A program made the position numbers and the translations under genes. This document shows positions 50,730 to 63,991 of a stretch of 64,000 bases of DNA, in pieces; positions within the stretch are counted from its first letter, which is position 1; every line of letters starts with the position of its first letter. A model generated the notes under the pieces. That model did not search any database and was not told the DNA's origin. It saw nothing but the letters and a program-made list of their open reading frames with translations. The stretch covers positions 992,001 to 1,056,000 of the forward strand of contig NZ_AP019711.1 in assembly GCF_010537335.1 (NCBI RefSeq), read 5' to 3'. The stretch comes from Amedibacterium intestinale. Its GTDB lineage: Bacteria; Bacillota_I; Bacilli_A; Erysipelotrichales; Erysipelotrichaceae.

Positions 50730-50825
50730 ATTTTATACCTCTATATCCCCTAAACAAATATAAAGATATTTTAACACAAATAACCTTTCAACTCAATTTT
50801 ATTTACAAGAATACTATAAGCAATT

Positions 50826-51464
50826 TTAACTCATTCGATAATGTCCAACAAGATCTTCTCTTTTTTCTAAAATATCTTCCTCATAATTGAATTGGAAAGA
50901 ATGCTCATGGTGAATGATAAAAGGAATTCCTTTCTTATTTCTTTTATTGGATACAATTCCTATATGATTTTTAAATACAACAATATCTCCTCCCTGCCAG
51001 TTTTTTATATCATAAATATCTGTTGTAAGAGATTTTGCGTTATGATCAAAAAACACTTTCAAATTTCTTACTCTTCGAAAATCAATGTTTTTATCTATAA
51101 TATCAATCTGATATTCTTTTTGGTTTTTCTTAATATCTTCATCTACAAGCTCCATAAGGTCATATCCTGCATCTTTTAAACCAAAGGCTACTACATCGCT
51201 ACATACACCATATTCATCATCCGGATACCCACCACTATAATACTTGCTTTTATATTTTGGCTTTGTAGCTATATAACTTCTTACATTTTGTAAAATATCA
51301 CTTTGGTCATCCATTCCATCTTTATCTTTGTCTATTGTACTTTTATATGTAACAATATTAAAATCTTCATCTGTATATTTCTTATGCGGCAATATATGAA
51401 AACTATTCATAAAATACCAGCATAAAAAAATTCCTGCAATAACAAATCCTACTTTCTTTTTCAT
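50826..51464 (-). CDS. DUF1287 exported protein with calcium-binding-like loop
   Basis: 212 residues: signal-anchor (about 5-22), then a DUF1287 domain with YSGGYPDDEYGVCSDVVAFGLKDAGYDL, NIDFRRVRNLKVFF, WQGGDIVVFKNHIGIVSN and the final HYRM. DUF1287 is an NlpC/P60-like cysteine hydrolase fold; a Cys (GVCSD) and His (NHIG) can be matched. Residues about 45-57, DKDKDGMDDQSDI, fit an EF-hand-type calcium loop, which is unusual for this family. Confidence 0.8.
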   Translation of the reverse strand: MKKKVGFVIAGIFLCWYFMNSFHILPHKKYTDEDFNIVTYKSTIDKDKDGMDDQSDILQNVRSYIATKPKYKSKYYSGGYPDDEYGVCSDVVAFGLKDAGYDLMELVDEDIKKNQKEYQIDIIDKNIDFRRVRNLKVFFDHNAKSLTTDIYDIKNWQGGDIVVFKNHIGIVSNKRNKKGIPFIIHHEHSFQFNYEEDILEKREDLVGHYRMS

Positions 51465-51569
51465 ATTTCTCCCTGCTTTCTTTCTTTTAGATTACACTAT
51501 ACAGGGATTTTATATATAAAGAATTTCTTACATCTTTCATACAAAATGTTTGCCAAAGCAGAAAAAGAA

Positions 51570-51588
51570 AAGCTCCTCATGGGAGCTT
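51570..51588. repeat. Left copy of 19-bp duplication (pyr operon terminator hairpin with T tract)
   Basis: AAGCTCCTCATGGGAGCTT, itself a hairpin, is found again at 53235-53253. On the minus strand this left copy is followed by TTCTTTTT, so the working T tract stayed on this side of the element. Confidence 0.85.
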
Positions 51589-53234
51589 CAGGTTGTTGAC
51601 AAAGTAGTCGACAACCATTTTTAAATATGATAATATAAACACGGCAGAAAGATGACTTCGTAAGCCAAAAAATTGTTGCTCTTTCTGCCTTTTATTGTGC
51701 GAAGATGATATAATTATAATGGCTTACGGAGGAGATTTTATATGGCAATGACAAGAAGAAATAACAAAAACGATAGTATTATATTAAATACAATAGAAGA
51801 ATTAGTACCGCAGGATCATGATATCAGAATGCTGGAAAGCTGTATCGACTGGAATTTTATCTACCCTCTTGTAGAAAATCTTTACAGTGATGTTGGAAGA
51901 CCAAGCATAGATCCTGTGGTTCTTTTTAAAATGATCTTCATCAATATTATTTTCGGAATAGGTTCAATGAGAAAGACCTGCAGAGAAATACAGGTAAACC
52001 TTGCGTATCGCTGGTTTCTGGGAATCTCCATGGATGAAAGGGTGCCAAATTATTCTACCTGGAGTCAAAACTATATCCGAAGATACGGTGACAGTGAAGT
52101 GTTTGAAAAAATATTTGATCAGATATTGAAACAGGCAATCTCTTATGGCTTTGTAGATATGGAAACTGTATATGGAGACTCCACACATCAAAAGGCAAAT
52201 GCGAATAAAAACAAGTATACAGATGAAGAAGTTGAAATTATGAAGAAGATATATGAAAACGATCTGCTGGATGAGATAAACAGGGATCGTGAAGAACATG
52301 GGAAGAAACCAATTAAAAAAAACGAAAAAGAAGAATTAAATTTTGATGAAGAAACGGGAAAACTGAAAAGGGACATACAAACAAAGCATATCAAAATCAG
52401 TAAAACAGATTCGGAGAGTGGCTGTTTCCATAAAGGTGAAAAAGAAAAATGTTTTGCTTATTCACATCAAACATTTTGCGATAGAAATGGATTTGTACTG
52501 GCAAGCGTATGTGTTGCGGGAAACGTACATGACAGCGTATCTTTCTTTTCAGCGTATAAAGTATTAAACGATAAATATATGGATCAAATAAAAAATGTAT
52601 GTCTGGATGCAGGATATATAACACCAGCAATATGTAAGACGATATTAGAAAATGGGCAAAAAATGTATGCGCCTTATAAAAGACCAATGACAAAGAAAGG
52701 ATATTATAAGAAGTACGAGTATGTATATGATGAAGGATATGACTGTTATCTGTGTCCAAATAATAAGGTGCTGTCATACAGCACGACAAACAAGCTTGGA
52801 TATAAAGAATACAAATCAAATCCAAAGGATTGTGAGAACTGTCCTTTAAGAGGAAGATGTACATCATCAAAGAACTTTCAGAAAGTAGTGACACGTCATG
52901 TATGGGAGGAATACCGGGAGGAGGTAATGGATGAGATAAGACATACACCGGAATGGAAAGAAATCTATCCAAGGCGTAAAGAAAGCATAGAGAGGGTGTT
53001 CGCAGACTGTAAAGAACATCACACGTTGAGATATACCAGAGTAAGAGGGCTACAAAAAAATCAGCATCAGTCGCTGATGATTTTTGCGTGTTATAATCTA
53101 AAAAGAATGTCCAGATGGAGGTGGAAAAACCTCTCTAAAACTGTACAAAATCTAATAAAAAGCACAATTTTAAATTATTTTAAGAAAAAAGAAAAGCGAT
53201 ACTTGTTTATAAGTACCACTTTGTCAACAATCTG
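51589..53234 (+). mobile_element. IS1182-family insertion sequence, complete
   Basis: 1646 bp bounded by 17-bp terminal inverted repeats (CAGGTTGTTGACAAAGT, and CAGATTGTTGACAAAGT on the other strand; one mismatch). Flanked by a 19-bp direct duplication that is the terminator hairpin of the pyrimidine operon. IS1182 elements are known to favour such palindromic sites. One intact transposase gene. Confidence 0.93.
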
Positions 53235-53235
53235 A
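51742..53235 (+). CDS. IS1182 family transposase
   Basis: 497 residues. N-terminal DUF772-type domain (LVEDLYSDVGRPSIDPVVLFKMI region, VNLAYRWFLGISMDERVPNYSTWSQN), DDE residues in VYGDSTHQKANANK, VCLDAGY and ERVFADCKEHHTLRY, and the cysteine-rich DDE_Tnp_1_6 segment (CYLCPNNK, CENCPLRGRC). The TGA stop takes its final A from the flanking target repeat, so the end of the gene coincides with the end of the element. GGAGG precedes the ATG. Confidence 0.94.
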   Translation: MAMTRRNNKNDSIILNTIEELVPQDHDIRMLESCIDWNFIYPLVENLYSDVGRPSIDPVVLFKMIFINIIFGIGSMRKTCREIQVNLAYRWFLGISMDERVPNYSTWSQNYIRRYGDSEVFEKIFDQILKQAISYGFVDMETVYGDSTHQKANANKNKYTDEEVEIMKKIYENDLLDEINRDREEHGKKPIKKNEKEELNFDEETGKLKRDIQTKHIKISKTDSESGCFHKGEKEKCFAYSHQTFCDRNGFVLASVCVAGNVHDSVSFFSAYKVLNDKYMDQIKNVCLDAGYITPAICKTILENGQKMYAPYKRPMTKKGYYKKYEYVYDEGYDCYLCPNNKVLSYSTTNKLGYKEYKSNPKDCENCPLRGRCTSSKNFQKVVTRHVWEEYREEVMDEIRHTPEWKEIYPRRKESIERVFADCKEHHTLRYTRVRGLQKNQHQSLMIFACYNLKRMSRWRWKNLSKTVQNLIKSTILNYFKKKEKRYLFISTTLSTI

Positions 53236-53253
53236 AGCTCCTCATGGGAGCTT
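53235..53253. repeat. Right copy of 19-bp duplication (pyr operon terminator hairpin without T tract)
   Basis: Same 19 bases as 51570-51588. On the minus strand this copy directly follows carB but is now followed by the IS1182 end instead of T residues, so it should terminate poorly. Confidence 0.85.
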
Positions 53254-53259
53254 AACTTC

Positions 53260-56200
53260 TTACTTTTCTAGTTCATTCATAGAAATTGTTGTAAAGTTTA
53301 AAGATTCTAATACTTTTAGAATTGCATTTGCTGTATCAAAAGATGTAAAGCAGCTGATGTTATTTTCTGCCGCAACACGACGAATCAAGAATCCATCATT
53401 TGTAACTTCTTTGTCATTTGACATCGTATTTACAACATAATTTACCTGTCCCTGACGAATAACATCAAGTACATTCATTTCATCGCCTTCTTCAGAAATC
53501 TTGTTTACAACTTTTACATACAATCCGTTTTCTTTTAAATAACTTGCTGTCCCAGCAGTTGCACAAATTCCATAGCCGATAGAAGAGAAACGTTTTGCTA
53601 TTGTTAATGCTTCTTCCTTATCCTGATCCGCAATCGTCATCAAGACAGTACCATGATTTGGAATTTTAATTCCGCTTGCAAGAAGAGCCTTATACAATGC
53701 TTTTTCTAATGTAATATCTCCTCCAAGAGCTTCTCCAGTAGATTTCATTTCTGGGCCTAATACTGTATCAACACTTCTTAATTTTGCGAAAGAGAATACT
53801 GGTGCTTTTACAAACACTCTGTTTTCTTCTTCTTTGACACCTTCTTCATATCCCTGTTCTTTTAAAGAATGACCAAGAACACAACGAGTAGCGATATGGC
53901 TCATAGGAACTCCTGTGATTTTGCTTAAGAATGGAACGGTACGAGAAGATCTAGGATTTACTTCCAGTACATATACATTATCATCTTTATCTACGATAAA
54001 CTGAATGTTATATAAACCTACAAAGTGGAATCCTTTCCCAATACGCATACCATAATCGATAATTGTATCTTTTACTTTCTGTGAAATGCTTTGTGGAGGG
54101 TATACAGAAATAGAGTCTCCAGAGTGAATTCCAGCACGCTCAATATGTTCCATTACTCCTGGAATATAAACATGTTCTCCATCACAAATCGCATCGATTT
54201 CCAACTCTTTACCAACGATATATTTATCTACTAGAATTGGTGCATCATGACTGATTTCTTTTACTGCAGTTGCCATATATACACGCAAATCATCATCGTT
54301 ATGTACAATTTCCATTGCACGTCCTCCAAGTACATAAGATGGACGTACCAACACCGGATATCCAATACGATTTGCAATCTTAACAGCTTCTTCTACTTCT
54401 ACAGCGGTTTCTCCTTTAGGCTGAGGAATATCTAATTTATGTAACATTGCCTCAAACTCATGACGATCTTCTGCGCGGTCAATATCTTCCAAAGTCGTAC
54501 CTAAAATCTTAACGCCTCTATCTACTAATTTATCCGCTAAGTTTATCGCTGTTTGTCCTCCAAACTGTACGATTACACCTAATGGCTGTTCCAAATCAAC
54601 GATATGCATTACATCTTCAATCGTTAACGGTTCAAAATATAATTTATCAGAAATAGAGAAATCAGTTGAAACAGTTTCTGGATTGTTATTAATAACAATT
54701 GCTTCATAACCAGATTCACGAAGTGTCATAACGCAGTGAACAGTCGCATAGTCAAATTCTACACCTTGCCCAATACGGATTGGACCACTACCTAATACAA
54801 TGACTTTTTTACGATCACTTCGAACAGACTCATTTTCCTGTTCATAAGTAGAGTAGAAATATGGTGTTGCACTTTCAAATTCTGCAGCACACGTATCTAC
54901 GATTTTATATACAGGAATGATTCCATTTTCTTTACGAAGATTGTATACTTCTTTTTCATCCATTTCCCATTTTCTTGCGATATAGGAATCTGCAAAACCA
55001 TTCTTTTTAATTTCTTTTAAAACTTCCACATCTTTTGGATGTGCCATCATTTTTTCTTCTAAAACAATTAAATTATTGAATTTATGCAAGAAGAAATAGT
55101 CAATTTTTGTAATTCTGTGAATTTCTTCCATAGATTCTTTTCTACGAAGAAGTTCCGCAATCGTAAACATTCTTAAATCGTCCTGCACATGTACTTTTTC
55201 CCATAATTCTTCTGTTGTTAACATCGCAATGTCTTTATTTTCAATATGGTCACATTTCATTTCCAAAGAACGAACTGCTTTTAAGAAACTTTCTTCAAAT
55301 GTACGTCCAATTGACATAACTTCCCCTGTTGCTTTCATCTGTGTTCCTAAACGACGATCTGCATTTGGGAATTTATCAAATGGGAAACGTGCAAGTTTTG
55401 TAACGATATAATCTAATGCAGGTTCAAAACATGCATAACTTGTTTTTGTAATTGGGTTAATAATTTCATCCAAAGTCATACCTACTGCAATTTTTGCGGC
55501 AAGTTTTGCGATTGGATAACCTGTTGCCTTACTTGCTAAAGCACTAGATCTAGATACACGAGGGTTTACCTCAATGACATAGTATTTAAAAGATTTTGGA
55601 TCAAGTGCCAGCTGTACATTACATCCACCACAGATTTTCAATGCACGAATGATTTTCAAGCTGGCATTACGAAGCATTTGATGTTCGCGATCACTTAATG
55701 TCTGTACAGGTGCAACAACCATGGAATCTCCTGTATGAATACCTACTGGATCAATGTTTTCCATGTTACATACAACAATAGCATTATCATTGTAATCACG
55801 CATAACTTCGTATTCAATTTCCTTAAATCCTGCAATACTTCTTTCAATTAGACACTGGTGTACTGGTGATAATTTTAATCCATTATCCGCAATGCTGCGA
55901 AGTTCTTCTTCATTATCCGCAAAACCTCCACCAGTTCCTCCTAATGTATAAGCAGGACGAACGACAACTGGATAACCAATTTCTTCCGCGAATTTTACAG
56001 CTTCTTCTACACTATGTACAATATCACTTTCTGGAACCGGTTCATTAATATCATACATCAATGCACGGAACAACTCACGATCTTCTGCCTTATTGATAGC
56101 TTCTAAATCTGTTCCAAGAATTTCAACACCATATTCATCTAAAATACCAGAATTTGCAAGTTCAACAACAAGGTTTAATCCTGTCTGTCCACCAAGACTT

Positions 56201-56463
56201 CCAAGAATTGCATCTGGACGTTCTTTATTAATGATACGACTTGCAAAGTCTAATGTTAAAGGTTCAATATATACTCGATCGGCAATAGCTGTATCCGTCA
56301 TGATCGTTGCTGGATTGGAGTTAATCAGAATTACTTCATATCCTTCTTCACGAAGTGACTGACATGCCTGGCTACCTGCATAGTCAAATTCCGCAGCCTG
56401 TCCAATAACGATTGGACCGGAACCGATGACCATGATTTTTTTAATATCTGTACGTTTTGTCAT
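53260..56463 (-). CDS. carB: Carbamoyl-phosphate synthase large subunit
   Basis: 1067 residues, full length. Two homologous ATP-grasp halves, each starting with a GSGPxxIGQ loop ([22 protein letters not shown] and [21 protein letters not shown], shown in part), and a C-terminal MGS allosteric domain (about 930-1067). Makes carbamoyl phosphate for pyrimidines and arginine. The ATG at 56463 is used: AAGGAG is ten bases before it, while the ATG at 56472 is only one base from that site. Last gene of the pyr operon. Confidence 0.98.
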   Translation of the reverse strand: MTKRTDIKKIMVIGSGPIVIGQAAEFDYAGSQACQSLREEGYEVILINSNPATIMTDTAIADRVYIEPLTLDFASRIINKERPDAILGSLGGQTGLNLVVELANSGILDEYGVEILGTDLEAINKAEDRELFRALMYDINEPVPESDIVHSVEEAVKFAEEIGYPVVVRPAYTLGGTGGGFADNEEELRSIADNGLKLSPVHQCLIERSIAGFKEIEYEVMRDYNDNAIVVCNMENIDPVGIHTGDSMVVAPVQTLSDREHQMLRNASLKIIRALKICGGCNVQLALDPKSFKYYVIEVNPRVSRSSALASKATGYPIAKLAAKIAVGMTLDEIINPITKTSYACFEPALDYIVTKLARFPFDKFPNADRRLGTQMKATGEVMSIGRTFEESFLKAVRSLEMKCDHIENKDIAMLTTEELWEKVHVQDDLRMFTIAELLRRKESMEEIHRITKIDYFFLHKFNNLIVLEEKMMAHPKDVEVLKEIKKNGFADSYIARKWEMDEKEVYNLRKENGIIPVYKIVDTCAAEFESATPYFYSTYEQENESVRSDRKKVIVLGSGPIRIGQGVEFDYATVHCVMTLRESGYEAIVINNNPETVSTDFSISDKLYFEPLTIEDVMHIVDLEQPLGVIVQFGGQTAINLADKLVDRGVKILGTTLEDIDRAEDRHEFEAMLHKLDIPQPKGETAVEVEEAVKIANRIGYPVLVRPSYVLGGRAMEIVHNDDDLRVYMATAVKEISHDAPILVDKYIVGKELEIDAICDGEHVYIPGVMEHIERAGIHSGDSISVYPPQSISQKVKDTIIDYGMRIGKGFHFVGLYNIQFIVDKDDNVYVLEVNPRSSRTVPFLSKITGVPMSHIATRCVLGHSLKEQGYEEGVKEEENRVFVKAPVFSFAKLRSVDTVLGPEMKSTGEALGGDITLEKALYKALLASGIKIPNHGTVLMTIADQDKEEALTIAKRFSSIGYGICATAGTASYLKENGLYVKVVNKISEEGDEMNVLDVIRQGQVNYVVNTMSNDKEVTNDGFLIRRVAAENNISCFTSFDTANAILKVLESLNFTTISMNELEK

Positions 56464-56464
56464 T

Positions 56465-57541
56465 TTAACCATTCTCCTTTTCCATCAGTTCCATAAATTG
56501 ATCAAATAAGTAATTGCTGTCTTCTGGACCAGGTGCAGCTTCTGGGTGATATTGAACAGAGAAGACAGGATATTTCGCATGACGCACACCTTCTACACTC
56601 TTATCATTTAATGCCTGATGTGTCATAACCAAATCTGTATTTTTCAAGCTTTCCATTTCTACTGCATATCCATGGTTTTGTGATGTCATTTCTACTTTTC
56701 CTGTTTCTAGATTTAAGACAGGATGATTGCATCCACGATGTCCAAACTTCAATTTTACGGTATTGGCACCATTCGCTAAAGAAATCAGCTGATGTCCTAA
56801 ACAAATACCAAATACAACAACTTTTCCCATCAATTCACGAATGGTTTCAATAGCTTCCACCATATCTTTTGGATCCCCTGGACCATTACTTAACATAACG
56901 CCATCTGGATGAAGTGCCAAAATACTTTCTGCACTGGTATTATATGGAACAACGATCAAATCACAGTGTCTTCTTGACAATTCACGAATAATTCCATGTT
57001 TCGCTCCAAAATCCATCAAGACTACTTTACGTCCACGTGCAGGAATTGGGAAAGGTTTCTGTGTAGAAACTCTGGCAACCTGATCATGCATAAGTTCAGT
57101 TGCTTTTAACATTTGAACAACTTCTTCTACATTCGCATCTTCATCTGCCATAATTGCACGCATTGTACCGCTGCTTCTTAATTTACGTGTAATAGAACGT
57201 GTATCTACTCCATAAATTCCTGGAATATTTTTTAGTTTCAAAAATTCATCTAATGTTAAATCACTACGGAAATTACTTGGCATTTCGCAGCATTCTCTTA
57301 CTACAAAACCAAAAACCGCAGGATCAAGACTTTCAAAATCATCACGGTTGATACCATAGTTTCCAATCATTGGATATGTCATCATAACGATCTGTCCACA
57401 ATAAGACAAATCAGACAACACTTCCTGATATCCACTCATTCCTGTATTGAATACCAATTCACCAACCTGATAATTATCGGAACCGAAAGCATACCCTTCA
57501 TAGACACTTCCATCCTCCAAGATCAGTTTTCTTTTCTTCAT
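56465..57541 (-). CDS. carA: Carbamoyl-phosphate synthase small subunit
   Basis: 358 residues. N-terminal CPSase domain ([25 protein letters not shown]) and a class I glutaminase with the nucleophile cysteine in [15 protein letters not shown] (about 240-254) and the Cys-His-Glu partner in [12 protein letters not shown]. Supplies ammonia from glutamine to CarB. Its stop lies one base upstream of the carB ATG. Confidence 0.98.
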   Translation of the reverse strand: MKKRKLILEDGSVYEGYAFGSDNYQVGELVFNTGMSGYQEVLSDLSYCGQIVMMTYPMIGNYGINRDDFESLDPAVFGFVVRECCEMPSNFRSDLTLDEFLKLKNIPGIYGVDTRSITRKLRSSGTMRAIMADEDANVEEVVQMLKATELMHDQVARVSTQKPFPIPARGRKVVLMDFGAKHGIIRELSRRHCDLIVVPYNTSAESILALHPDGVMLSNGPGDPKDMVEAIETIRELMGKVVVFGICLGHQLISLANGANTVKLKFGHRGCNHPVLNLETGKVEMTSQNHGYAVEMESLKNTDLVMTHQALNDKSVEGVRHAKYPVFSVQYHPEAAPGPEDSNYLFDQFMELMEKENG

Positions 57542-57577
57542 ATATCCTCCTTGCATATGTATAAGCTGTTTTTCAGA

Positions 57578-58216
57578 TTATTTATTCATCCAAGATTCAT
57601 CATTTGGATCCTGTTTCCAAGCAAGCAGTTTTTCCATATCGCTTTCCTGGATATAATCCATTTCTTTTGCTACTTCAACTAATACATCATAGTTGCTTAA
57701 TGTTTTAAAATCACAGTTGATAGATGTAAATAACTGTGTAGATGCAGGTAACAAATAAGTAAAGATAGCAACAACACCTAACACTTCTGCACCAGCTTCA
57801 CGAAGTGCTTCTACTACACCTTTCACAGAACCACCTGTAGAAATCAAATCTTCTACGATAACAACTTTTGCCCCTTTTGGCAAATTTCCTTCAATTTTAT
57901 TTCCTTTTCCATGGTCTTTGTTAGAACTTCTAACATATCCCATAGGAAGTTCCATTTTATCCGCAACAAGAGCTGCCCAGGAAATTCCTGCAGTTGCTGT
58001 TCCCATTAAGATTTCAGCTTCTGGATATTCTTTTTTGATCAATTCTACAAATCCCTCTACTACTGCTGTTCTTTTTTCTGGGTAAGACAATACTAGACGA
58101 TTGTCGCAGTAAATTGGTGATTTAATTCCACTAGCCCATGTAAATGGTTCATTAGGACGTAAAGATACCGCTTTGATATCAAGTAAGTTTTTCGCAATTT
58201 TCTTTTCTACATTCAT
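57578..58216 (-). CDS. pyrE: Orotate phosphoribosyltransferase
   Basis: 212 residues. The PRPP-binding motif [21 protein letters not shown] (about 120-140, shown in family form) and the N-terminal [22 protein letters not shown] are clear. Adds ribose phosphate to orotate, giving OMP. One base separates its ATG from the pyrF stop. The open frame extends 19 codons into pyrF, but GGAGGG marks the ATG at 58216. Confidence 0.97.
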   Translation of the reverse strand: MNVEKKIAKNLLDIKAVSLRPNEPFTWASGIKSPIYCDNRLVLSYPEKRTAVVEGFVELIKKEYPEAEILMGTATAGISWAALVADKMELPMGYVRSSNKDHGKGNKIEGNLPKGAKVVIVEDLISTGGSVKGVVEALREAGAEVLGVVAIFTYLLPASTQLFTSINCDFKTLSNYDVLVEVAKEMDYIQESDMEKLLAWKQDPNDESWMNK

Positions 58217-58217
58217 C

Positions 58218-58918
58218 TTATTTTCCCTCCATGATAGCTTCAATTTCATTATATGTTTTATATGGATCTTCACTCTTTGTAATAGAGCGTCCTACAACAA
58301 TATAGTCACAACCTTCTTCTTTCGCAAATGCAGGTGTTGCGACACGTTTTTGATCATCTTTTGAATCCTCTGCCAAACGAATTCCAGGTGTTACTGTTAA
58401 AAAGTCATTTCCACATGCTTCATGAATTCCTTTTGCTTCATGCACAGAGCAAACAACCCCGTCAAGTCCACTTTCTTTTGCCAGTTTTGCATAAGAAATA
58501 ACGACATCTTTTACATTTCCTGGAATTAACAATTCTTCATTCATAGCTTCCTGAGATGTGCTTGTTAACTGTGTAACTGCGATACACAAAGGACGTTTTC
58601 CATTAACTGCACCTTCTTCTAATCCTTCCATAGCTGCTTTCATCATGGCACTACCACCAGCTGCATGAAGATTTACAATATCTACATCTAATTTCGCAAG
58701 ATTTTTCATACCATTTTTTACTGTGTTAGGAATATCATGTAATTTTAAATCCAAGAAGATTTTATGTCCTCTTGCTTTGATTTCACGAATCATTTCAAAA
58801 CCAAACGCATACGTTAATTCCATACCTACCTTTACATAAATAGGTTTGTCAAACTTATCTAAAAAATTTAATACATCCTCTTTTTTAGAAAAATCAAGTG
58901 CTACAATTGTTCTACTCA

Positions 58919-58919
<1 letters not shown>
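58218..58919 (-). CDS. pyrF: Orotidine 5'-phosphate decarboxylase
   Basis: 233 residues, TIM barrel. [18 protein letters not shown], the catalytic [13 protein letters not shown] (about 57-69, with the Asp-Lys-Asp charged set), and VTPGIRL near residue 180. Produces UMP. Its ATG shares a base with the pyrD stop. Confidence 0.97.
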
Positions 58920-60592
<1,673 letters not shown>

Positions 60593-60593
<1 letters not shown>

Positions 60594-61885
60594 TATTTTC
60601 TCATCCCTTTCTTGGCATCATACACACATTCTCCCATGATGAAGGTTTTTTCAATCCATCCTGTACAGGAAATTCCATCAAATGGTGTATTTTTTCCTTT
60701 GGAATAAAATTCTCTTTTATCAATTGTTTTATATGTATCGGTATCTACCAAAATCAAATCTGCATCATATCCGACTTCGATTTTTCCTTTATGTTCCATA
60801 CGGAAACGTTTTGCAGGTGCTTCACTCATCCAGTGTATCAACTGCTGCATTGTAAACAGCTTTTCTTCTTTTACAAATTTTGTATACAGCAATGGAAATG
60901 CTGTTTCTAAAGCAACGATTCCAAAAGGAGAAAGTTCCATACCTCTGCTTTTCTCTTCTTCACTATGTGGTGCATGATCATTGGCAATCATATCAATCGT
61001 TCCATCCAGCAACCCCTGAATCAGAGACTGTCGATCTTCTTCACTTCTAAGAGGTGGATTCATTTTATGATTTTCATTTTCTACTGCCATTTCATTTAAC
61101 AGCAAGTGATGTGCAGTTACTTCTCCACTGCAGTCGACTCCCATTGCCTTATATTCTTTTAAATACTGTACACTTTTTTTCGCACTCATATGGCACACAT
61201 GATAGCGTACACCTACTTCTTTTGCTAAATCCAGATCTCTTTTTAACTGTGCATATTCACATGCACTTGGTATACCTATTAATCCCAGTTCTTTATTTCG
61301 AATTCCTTCATGCATACATGCTTTTGGTGCACGATAACGCATATCTTCTGTATGGGCTACAATCATGCCATCAACTTTTTTACAAGCTTCCATTGCCTGT
61401 TTCATCATAGCAGCAGTTGCAACACCAACTCCATCATCACTAAAAGCATGAATTCCTAACTTGGATAATTCTTCCATATCGCTAAGTTCTTTGCTTGCTT
61501 CTGCTTTAGTAATCGTTCCATAAGGAATCACATGAACCAGCGCATCCTGTTCAATCTTTTTTTGATAAGCCTTCATCGTTTCCGCATTATCTGGAAAAGG
61601 AAGAACATTTGGCATTGCCATGATAGTCGTAAATCCTCCATGAGCTGCCGCTTTTGTACCAGTAGAAATTGTTTCTTTATGTTCATGTCCTGGTTCACGT
61701 AAATGTACATGAACATCAATAAGTCCAGGCAGTAACAGTTTCCCCTGTGCATCGATTACTTCTTTATCAAAGTTTTCTATATGTTTTTGGATATCTTTAA
61801 TTTTACCATCTTCCACTAAGACATCCATGAACTCTGTTTCATTATCATGCATCAAGATTTTTGCATTTTGAATTAGTGTTTGCAT
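60593..61885 (-). CDS. pyrC: Dihydroorotase
   Basis: 430 residues, class I dihydroorotase. Metal ligands in LIDVHVHLREPGHEHKETI, in HTEDMRYRAP and HVCHMSA; catalytic aspartate in DMIANDHAPHSEEEK. Cyclises carbamoyl aspartate. The start at 61885 is preceded by TAGGAGAATACGT; the frame extends 14 codons into pyrB. Confidence 0.97.
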
Positions 61886-61895
61886 ACGTATTCTC

Positions 61896-62890
<995 letters not shown>

Positions 62891-62918
62891 ATTTTAAAGG
62901 GCCTTTTCATTCTTTAAT

Positions 62919-62946
62919 ATTTTACCACATATATAAAAGAATACAA
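62919..62946 (-). promoter_or_regulatory. Promoter of the pyr operon
   Basis: Minus strand -35 TTGTAT (62941-62946), 16-bp spacer, -10 TAAAAT (62919-62924). Gives a leader of about 120 bases before pyrB. Confidence 0.7.
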
Positions 62947-62994
62947 GATTTTTTTAAGCATTCCCTTACGAAAATCTAACGTTCGAAAGATATC

Positions 62995-63939
62995 TTACAT
63001 ATTTGTTCTGCATAGACACAATATATTTTTCAACAAAGTTATTTCTAACTTTTCCCTTACATATTTCTGTTTTTTATTATGCTCAATGATGAATTGTGCT
63101 TCCTCTTTTTTCATATCAATATGAAGAAAAAATTGGCTTTCCTGATAAGGATACAACACTTTATCTATAAGAATTCCTTTTTCTTTTATTTGAAGCGAAA
63201 ACAAATGTTTTTCTTTTACTATATCCAACACATCATCCTGCATATAAACTTTCACAAATGAAGAAAAAACTTGTGGAAACTCTTTATTTATCTGCTCTAT
63301 CAAACGCTTTTTCTGTTTTTGCATAGAGGCTTCCTGTTTTTCTTTTTTACGCAAATATATTTGTTTTACACCTTCATGATGGATTTCATCTTTGTGTAAA
63401 TACGCTTTATGTAAATGCATCAAATCAAGTGCATCACTCAATGCATTATGATCCACTTCCCCTTTTTGTCCATAAGCTAGCTTCATATCATCTAACGACA
63501 AGGTTGCAGATAAAACCTCTCCATTCCATAGTACTTGTTTAGACATCGTTTTCTGCAAATCTTTCATATCTTCAAATAGTTTTGTTTTTACATTGCTGCG
63601 TCGTGCATTTTCCAGTAAAGTCCTTTGATCATCCGGTCCAAACCCATACAATAAAATTCCTTCTTCTTTTCGTCTATGCTGCTCTATCCATAAAAAGAAA
63701 TGTTTCATGACCAAAGAAAATGACTCTGCACTTAAGATTTCTTTATCTGATAGTTTTGTCATTCGTTTCACAACAGGAGTCAAGCGCTTAAAACCTGTCG
63801 GTCTTACCAATTCATAAAAACGATCTATTTCTACCAGTTCACTATCCAGCATTACAGCACCAATACTAATAATTGACTGCACATAACGCCCTTCCTGTTT
63901 AATTGCATCAAATTCTGTATCTACGTATATATGTAACAT
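62995..63939 (-). CDS. DEDDh-type 3'-5' exonuclease
   Basis: 314 residues. Exonuclease core (about 1-180): HIYVDTEFDAI with the first two acidic residues, YGFGPDDQRTLLENA with the third, and VDHNALSDALDLM with the catalytic histidine and last aspartate. The remaining 130 residues are lysine-rich and unfamiliar. Related proteins (KapD, RNase T-like) trim RNA or DNA; the substrate here is unknown. AAGGATGG precedes the ATG. Confidence 0.85.
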   Translation of the reverse strand: MLHIYVDTEFDAIKQEGRYVQSIISIGAVMLDSELVEIDRFYELVRPTGFKRLTPVVKRMTKLSDKEILSAESFSLVMKHFFLWIEQHRRKEEGILLYGFGPDDQRTLLENARRSNVKTKLFEDMKDLQKTMSKQVLWNGEVLSATLSLDDMKLAYGQKGEVDHNALSDALDLMHLHKAYLHKDEIHHEGVKQIYLRKKEKQEASMQKQKKRLIEQINKEFPQVFSSFVKVYMQDDVLDIVKEKHLFSLQIKEKGILIDKVLYPYQESQFFLHIDMKKEEAQFIIEHNKKQKYVREKLEITLLKNILCLCRTNM

Positions 63940-63962
63940 ATAAAACCATCCTTATACGCTCC

Positions 63963-63991
63963 ATTATAGAAATTTTTTCATAGAAATGCAA
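63963..63991 (-). promoter_or_regulatory. Promoter of the DEDDh exonuclease gene
   Basis: Minus strand -35 TTGCAT (63986-63991), 17-bp spacer, -10 TATAAT (63963-63968), about 25 bases before the start codon. Confidence 0.7.
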
